A stretch of DNA of 64,000 nt, taken from assembly GCF_004791025.1 (NCBI RefSeq), contig NZ_SRUO01000007.1, positions 1-64,000 of the forward strand, written 5' to 3'. Numbering within the stretch: position 1 is the first letter of the stretch; the number at the start of each line of letters is the position of its first letter. This document shows, one piece after another, positions 60,629 through 64,000 of this stretch. Source of the DNA: Mesorhizobium sp. M4B.F.Ca.ET.203.01.1.1 (GTDB taxonomy: Bacteria > Pseudomonadota > Alphaproteobacteria > Rhizobiales > Rhizobiaceae). A program made the position numbers and the translations under genes. Under the pieces are notes generated by a model. That model was not told the origin of the DNA. It saw only the letters and a list, made by a program, of their open reading frames with translations, and made no database searches.

Positions 60629-61038
60629 GGCCTTTTCCCCTTCTGTGACGGTTCTTTTCTCATTGGCGGATGCTCATCCGTCTCTGTCCCACTCGTGAAT
60701 ACCGGGACTAGCTTTCTCACTCCGGCAAGCTTTATCCTGTCTTGGGCACTTAGCGCCGCGAATGATTTGGGATCTAGCGGGGCGAGTTCGAACTCTATCT
60801 GCCCAGCGCAACTGACAAGCGTATCCTTGGTGGTCATCCAGTATGCGCCACTAGGGCATTTCTGAGGTGGCGCATCGAACTTTCCACCAATGACTAGACC
60901 TAACTCATCGGTGCCATCGTAAAATACCTTCGCCGGCTCCCCTCCAATACTCGGCACGAAGAAAGCGCTTTGGACTTCATCGGCGGACGCTGCCCCAATT
61001 GAAAAAAGCAAAACAGTTGCTGCAACCACAATTCGCAT
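60625..61038 (-). CDS. Secreted or periplasmic protein, unknown
   Basis: From the ATG at 61038 (GGGGAGGGGCAGT upstream) the 137-residue protein has a signal peptide (MRIVVAATVLLFSIGAASA) and a mature domain with two cysteines (KCPSGAYWM, SCAGQIEFE) spaced for one disulfide. The C-terminus is charged. It is cotranscribed with the membrane protein at 60218. No family recognised. GC is visibly lower than the phage structural genes. Confidence 0.7.
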   Translation of the reverse strand: MRIVVAATVLLFSIGAASADEVQSAFFVPSIGGEPAKVFYDGTDELGLVIGGKFDAPPQKCPSGAYWMTTKDTLVSCAGQIEFELAPLDPKSFAALSAQDRIKLAGVRKLVPVFTSGTETDEHPPMRKEPSQKGKRP

Positions 61039-61159
61039 ACTGCCCCTCCCCAAGATACTAGCAGAGAAGCATATTCCTTCCAGAAGTGCGAATCGCTAGT
61101 ATCTTCGAAACCGTCGACACCCGAGTTGGTGCTTACGACGACTTCAATGGCGAAGGGGA

Positions 61160-61486
61160 TCATTCTTCGGTTGCCGGCCTGAGCTTCCGCACGATGAACT
61201 CGAAAAGGATATCCGAGATCCACATTGCCGACACTCCGATCAGGAAAGCGGCGGCCAGGATGGTCGTTTCATCCTTGGCATCAGGGATAGGCAGACCGAT
61301 CGCTTGGGAATAGGCCACGGTCGGCAGCGTCAGGTAGGCCGCCGCCAACGCCCCACAAATCGGCGAGGCGATCATCTCACGGATCTTGTAGCGATGGCGC
61401 GACAGCGCCCGCAGAATGCCGCCAGCGAGGCCGGCAGCCACTACGGGGCCTTTGATGCCAAGGAAGTCGAGGAATTCGTGCATCAT
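61160..61486 (-). CDS. Holin-like membrane protein
   Basis: The 108-residue protein has three membrane segments: VVAAGLAGGILRAL, PICGALAAAYLTLPTVAYS and ILAAAFLIGVSAMWISDILF, with a positively charged loop (SRHRYKIREM), as in class I holins. It ends the lysis cassette. The ATG at 61486 overlaps the o-spanin-like stop by 4 bp. Confidence 0.7.
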   Translation of the reverse strand: MMHEFLDFLGIKGPVVAAGLAGGILRALSRHRYKIREMIASPICGALAAAYLTLPTVAYSQAIGLPIPDAKDETTILAAAFLIGVSAMWISDILFEFIVRKLRPATEE

Positions 61487-61671
61487 GGCCTCCAGCCGCA
61501 TAGTTTGGCGCCCTTGAGATTGTGTGCCATTGCCGATCGCGCTTCTGTCGGCGTCATGTCGACGACGGGATTGCGGTTCGGCTTCTCGAGGTCGCAGAAA
61601 CTGCCGCCCGCGTGCTGACAGGCGGCAAGGGCTATGAAGGCAGCCAGGGCTAGGATTTTGGGCGCGACCAT
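61483..61671 (-). CDS. Outer-membrane spanin-like lipoprotein
   Basis: The 62-residue protein has a lipoprotein signal (LALAAFIALAAC, cleaved before Cys-18) and a short mature part, CQHAGGSFCDLEKPNRNPVVDM..., that is Pro-rich. It overlaps the i-spanin-like gene by 22 bp in another frame, the arrangement of Rz/Rz1 pairs. Size and lipobox fit an o-spanin. Confidence 0.8.
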   Translation of the reverse strand: MVAPKILALAAFIALAACQHAGGSFCDLEKPNRNPVVDMTPTEARSAMAHNLKGAKLCGWRP

Positions 61672-61907
61672 TTGGCCTGCTCCTTCATAACCTCGGCGTC
61701 AGACATGCCGGCAACGGCCTGGTCGATCTTGTCTGCCTCGTCACGGGCTGCCAGGCGATCCACAGCCTGCCTGTTGCGTTCGGCCTTGGCGCCGGAAAGT
61801 CGTTGGTGGAAGCCCCAGCCGATCGCCCCGATGATGCCGATGAAAGCGGCGATGATGGTCGGATTGTGGAACAGAGATTCCAGAAGCGCGGTCGCGATTT
61901 CGATCAT
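61650..61907 (-). CDS. Inner-membrane spanin-like (Rz-type) protein
   Basis: The 85-residue protein has one N-terminal membrane segment (IIAAFIGIIGAIGWGF) and a charged helix in the periplasm (QRLSGAKAERNRQAVDRLAARDEADKIDQAVAGM). With the overlapping lipoprotein it forms the pair that fuses inner and outer membranes at the end of lysis. Rz proteins are usually larger, so the call rests mainly on arrangement. Confidence 0.7.
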   Translation of the reverse strand: MIEIATALLESLFHNPTIIAAFIGIIGAIGWGFHQRLSGAKAERNRQAVDRLAARDEADKIDQAVAGMSDAEVMKEQAKWSRPKS

Positions 61908-62125
61908 TTGCCGATCCTCGCCTTCGCGCGGACACGGCCCCAGATCATGCCGATACTGGTCACGAAGCCGATCAGCGATGCGCCTAGCTCATGAATGTTG
62001 CCGTTGAAGTCACCTGTCGAGAAGTCGATGTTGATGCCGGCGAGGCCTGCGGAATTGAGCAGCGAGAACACGCCAGCCCAAACCGCCAGAGACTGCCACC
62101 AAGGCTTTGCGCTCTGCATGGTCAT
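61904..62125 (-). CDS. Small holin/antiholin-like membrane protein
   Basis: The 73-residue protein (MTMQSAKPWWQSLAVWAGVFSLL...) has two hydrophobic segments (LAVWAGVFSLLNSAGLAGI and ELGASLIGFVTSIGMIWG) and a basic tail RVRAKARIGK. The ATG at 62125 overlaps the muramidase stop (ATGA) with AAGGAAA upstream. Between the endolysin and spanin genes, holin or antiholin is most likely. A longer upstream frame (62482) is a shadow of the muramidase. Confidence 0.7.
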   Translation of the reverse strand: MTMQSAKPWWQSLAVWAGVFSLLNSAGLAGINIDFSTGDFNGNIHELGASLIGFVTSIGMIWGRVRAKARIGK

Positions 62126-62793
62126 TTCCTTCCGAAGATGGCTTTGAGGAAAGCGAACAGCGCGGCCCAGAGCGGATTGCGTTCCTTGGCGGCAGCAGCA
62201 GGCGTAGGAGCTCGCGGCACGCTCGGCGGCGTCGCGCCGGAGACCGTGGAAGTCGGCACGGGCTGAACGAAAACAGGCTCGGCCATCATCATGGCTTGGA
62301 TGCGCACCCCCACCACGCGGCTCTGCCAGCCCCGGCCGAAGGTCTGCCAGGTCGGCAATCGCCTGAGGAACGCCAGTCGGGCATCGCATAGCGTGTCGAT
62401 GACGACGCCGGCAGGCTTGGCCCGCACCGCGGCAAGCGTGGCCGGCCCTATCCGGCCGTCCTGGACCACGCCGACGCCGCACACCGCCTGGAGGTACTTC
62501 GCCGCCCTGCCTGGACCGCTGTTCACCGCAAAGTCAAAGACGGCGTAGTCCACTCCATCGGGCAGCTCGGCGCCGGCGACAGGATCCCAGTAGAAGCGCC
62601 GGTAGACCGTGGCGATCTGCTGATCCGAGATTTTGCGAAGATCGGCCTTGGTCGCGTTGGCCTTCACGTAGCGACGAAAGTTCGCCAGCGTGACGCCCTT
62701 CATCGTCGCCCCACCGGGATCGGCCGGATTGTCCGACCAGCCGCCTTCAGATTTGAGCACAAGCGCAAGCGCCCGCTGGAAATTGCGGTCCAT
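62122..62793 (-). CDS. Endolysin, GH108 N-acetylmuramidase with C-terminal helix
   Basis: The 223-residue protein has the GH108 core: the catalytic Glu E16 in LVLKSEGGWSDNPADPGGATMKGVT, then DYAVFDFAVNSGPGRAAKYLQ and a peptidoglycan-binding half (GVVQDGRIGPATLAAVRAK). The C-terminus is a Pro-rich linker and a hydrophobic helix NPLWAALFAFLKAIFGRK, possibly for membrane tethering or pinholin-type export. The ATG at 62793 matches the family start. It follows the tail fibre gene by 36 bp. Confidence 0.92.
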   Translation of the reverse strand: MDRNFQRALALVLKSEGGWSDNPADPGGATMKGVTLANFRRYVKANATKADLRKISDQQIATVYRRFYWDPVAGAELPDGVDYAVFDFAVNSGPGRAAKYLQAVCGVGVVQDGRIGPATLAAVRAKPAGVVIDTLCDARLAFLRRLPTWQTFGRGWQSRVVGVRIQAMMMAEPVFVQPVPTSTVSGATPPSVPRAPTPAAAAKERNPLWAALFAFLKAIFGRK

Positions 62794-62829
62794 TAGAGGT
62801 TGATCTCCCATCCGCGAATGAAGAGTTGG

Positions 62830-63909
62830 TCAGTCATAGATCACGACACTGACAAACTCGGCGTCGCCAGAAACACCGGCCGGTTTGGTTATGACCCGGA
62901 CAGAACCGACAAGCAGTGAGGCCACAGAGAATGGGGCTACACCCCACGCTTCTGTGGCGGCCTGTGGCTTAGAGGCTCCCGCGACCGCATAGTTCGCGTC
63001 CGCCATCGCGTTCGTGAAATTGATCGTGTAGTCCATCGACGCGTTTCTCACGACGCTGGACACGTTGAATGATTTCCGAACAGTGACGGTCGAGCCGGAT
63101 ACCGTGAACGAAACCCACGCCTTGGCGATGCCGGATGTGTCGGGCGTGAACCACTCCGGCGCCGTGGCACCGGCATTCATGCGCAGTTGCTGGGCAGCCG
63201 TCCCCTTGGGAATTCGCGTGTAGGCTTTGGCACCCGAGAGGTAGAGCAAGTCTCCCGCTACCGCGCCGCTCGGTAGCGGAACGAAAATCTGTTGCGCCGC
63301 ACCGTCGCCGACCACCAGGACGTTGTCGTCAGTGTCCCACTGGATATCACCCTCTGCTGTAGGAGTCGGCGCGGCGCTCTGTTTCAACGTCAGGGTGGGT
63401 GTAGCGATGCTCGACGATGCTGCGATGGCAAGCGGTGTGCCGTTGGCGCGCGTATAACCGAAGCAACGCCAGTTGCCGCCGCCAAGCGAGCGCATGCGTG
63501 CGACGTCGCCTGCCGCCGTGGTGATGTTGCCACCACCTGGCAGGATGAGGCTGGTAGCGTTGTGCGTGAGGGTCAACGACGCGGCGAACACCAGATCCCG
63601 CTCGGCACCAGCCGGAAGCGTACCGAGCGCCGTGATGGGCACCGTGCCTGTGATGTTGACCAGCGTACCTGTGGTATTTGCCAGGTTGACAGTCGCGGCC
63701 GATGCCATGTCCGCGCCAGCTGCGTTGAAGTTGTCAGCAGCACCTACCGCGGTGCTCGATCCCGAGCCGCCAGCCGTGACGGGCCGCGCAGCGTTCGCGT
63801 CCCCCACCAGATCGTCGACAAGCGCGTTGTACTTCGCCGACTCGATCGGGGTGTTCGGCGTTCCCTTGGTGCCCGGAGGGGCTGAATAGACACCACCTGC
63901 GCGCGGCAT
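62830..63909 (-). CDS. Phage tail fibre/appendage protein
   Basis: The 359-residue protein begins MPRAGGVYSAPPGTKGTPNTPIESAKYNALVDDLV, a typical fibre N-terminus. A long S/T/A/G-rich beta region follows (AADNFNAAGADMASAATVNLANTTGTLVNITGTVPITALG), with a jelly-roll-like C-terminal part (AWVSFTVSGSTVTVRKSFNVSSVVRNASMDYTINFTN). It leads the lysis unit, 44 bp downstream of motif copy C. Host-range function is inferred. Confidence 0.85.
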   Translation of the reverse strand: MPRAGGVYSAPPGTKGTPNTPIESAKYNALVDDLVGDANAARPVTAGGSGSSTAVGAADNFNAAGADMASAATVNLANTTGTLVNITGTVPITALGTLPAGAERDLVFAASLTLTHNATSLILPGGGNITTAAGDVARMRSLGGGNWRCFGYTRANGTPLAIAASSSIATPTLTLKQSAAPTPTAEGDIQWDTDDNVLVVGDGAAQQIFVPLPSGAVAGDLLYLSGAKAYTRIPKGTAAQQLRMNAGATAPEWFTPDTSGIAKAWVSFTVSGSTVTVRKSFNVSSVVRNASMDYTINFTNAMADANYAVAGASKPQAATEAWGVAPFSVASLLVGSVRVITKPAGVSGDAEFVSVVIYD

Positions 63910-63952
63910 AGCTGCTCCAATCTATCGATGGAGCAATGATCAGTGCGAGCCC

Positions 63953-63972
63953 GCGAAAATCTAAGCCGCTTG
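63953..63972 (-). promoter_or_regulatory. 20-bp phage motif, copy C (tail fibre/lysis unit)
   Basis: On the minus strand: CAAGCGGCTTAGATTTTCGC, one mismatch to copies A and B. It lies 44 bp upstream of the tail fibre ATG. Confidence 0.7.
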
Positions 63973-64000
63973 GAAAGCCTGCACGTGCGCGGCTTTCACG

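Noticed and set aside
34386..64000. Gene transfer agent or contractile-tail phage
   Set aside because: No sheath, tape measure, baseplate or GTA-type genes; portal, adaptor, nozzle and ejection order fits a short-tailed phage.

Overview
The window reads as the chromosome of a high-GC alphaproteobacterium of the Rhizobiales, most likely Mesorhizobium or a close relative. The case rests on gene order (pdhC-lpdA-lipA-ratA/cinA-ispDF/dusB-ntrBC-ntrYX/hfq-hflX-mazG, then rlpA-dacA-tmk-holB-metG-tatD), on the fused ispDF gene, and on two intergenic palindromic repeats of the type scattered through rhizobial chromosomes. Species cannot be fixed from this sequence alone.

Bases 1-34385 are core chromosome. 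From left to right they hold the end of the pyruvate dehydrogenase E2 gene with lpdA and lipA (2-oxoacid dehydrogenases and lipoate); a START-domain protein and CinA; IspDF (isoprenoids); dusB with the nitrogen two-component systems NtrBC and NtrYX; a D-amino acid aminotransferase; hfq-hflX; mazG; an aromatic aminotransferase; an ECF sigma/anti-sigma pair next to a Bax-inhibitor-like protein; and a short accessory stretch (21.2-26.2 kb) with an aldose epimerase, a frameshifted pyrroline-5-carboxylate reductase gene, a truncated glutathione transferase gene, DUF1127, GFA and DUF1330 proteins and a CadC-like TPR regulator. A conserved leftward cluster follows: rlpA, dacA, tmk, holB, metG, tatD and an MBL-fold hydrolase.

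At 34386 a tRNA-Ser(UGA) gene begins but stops matching a tRNA right after the anticodon loop. Everything to the right looks like an integrated phage that runs past the end of the window. Its left part (34.6-42.4 kb) is a set of small, mostly unknown genes on both strands, separated by strong hairpin terminators. It includes an XRE repressor with a palindromic operator region, several peptides under 60 residues, and a 32-residue peptide that looks like a RiPP precursor.

The right part (42.4-64 kb) lies almost wholly on the minus strand. It is the morphogenesis and lysis half of a short-tailed phage of the P22/SU10 type: portal, scaffold-like protein, major capsid protein, decoration protein, adaptor, nozzle/closure-type protein and large ejection proteins, one with a lysozyme-like domain. 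To their right are three lower-GC secreted or membrane genes, then a lysis cassette (GH108 muramidase, holin-like proteins, overlapping spanin-like pair) downstream of a tail fibre gene. No terminase, integrase or replication gene is visible; they should lie beyond 64 kb if the phage is complete.

The most notable undescribed signal is a 20-bp motif found three times in the phage, each time 26-46 bp upstream of the first gene of a leftward transcription unit (tail fibre/lysis, portal, capsid). It is a good candidate for a phage-specific promoter.
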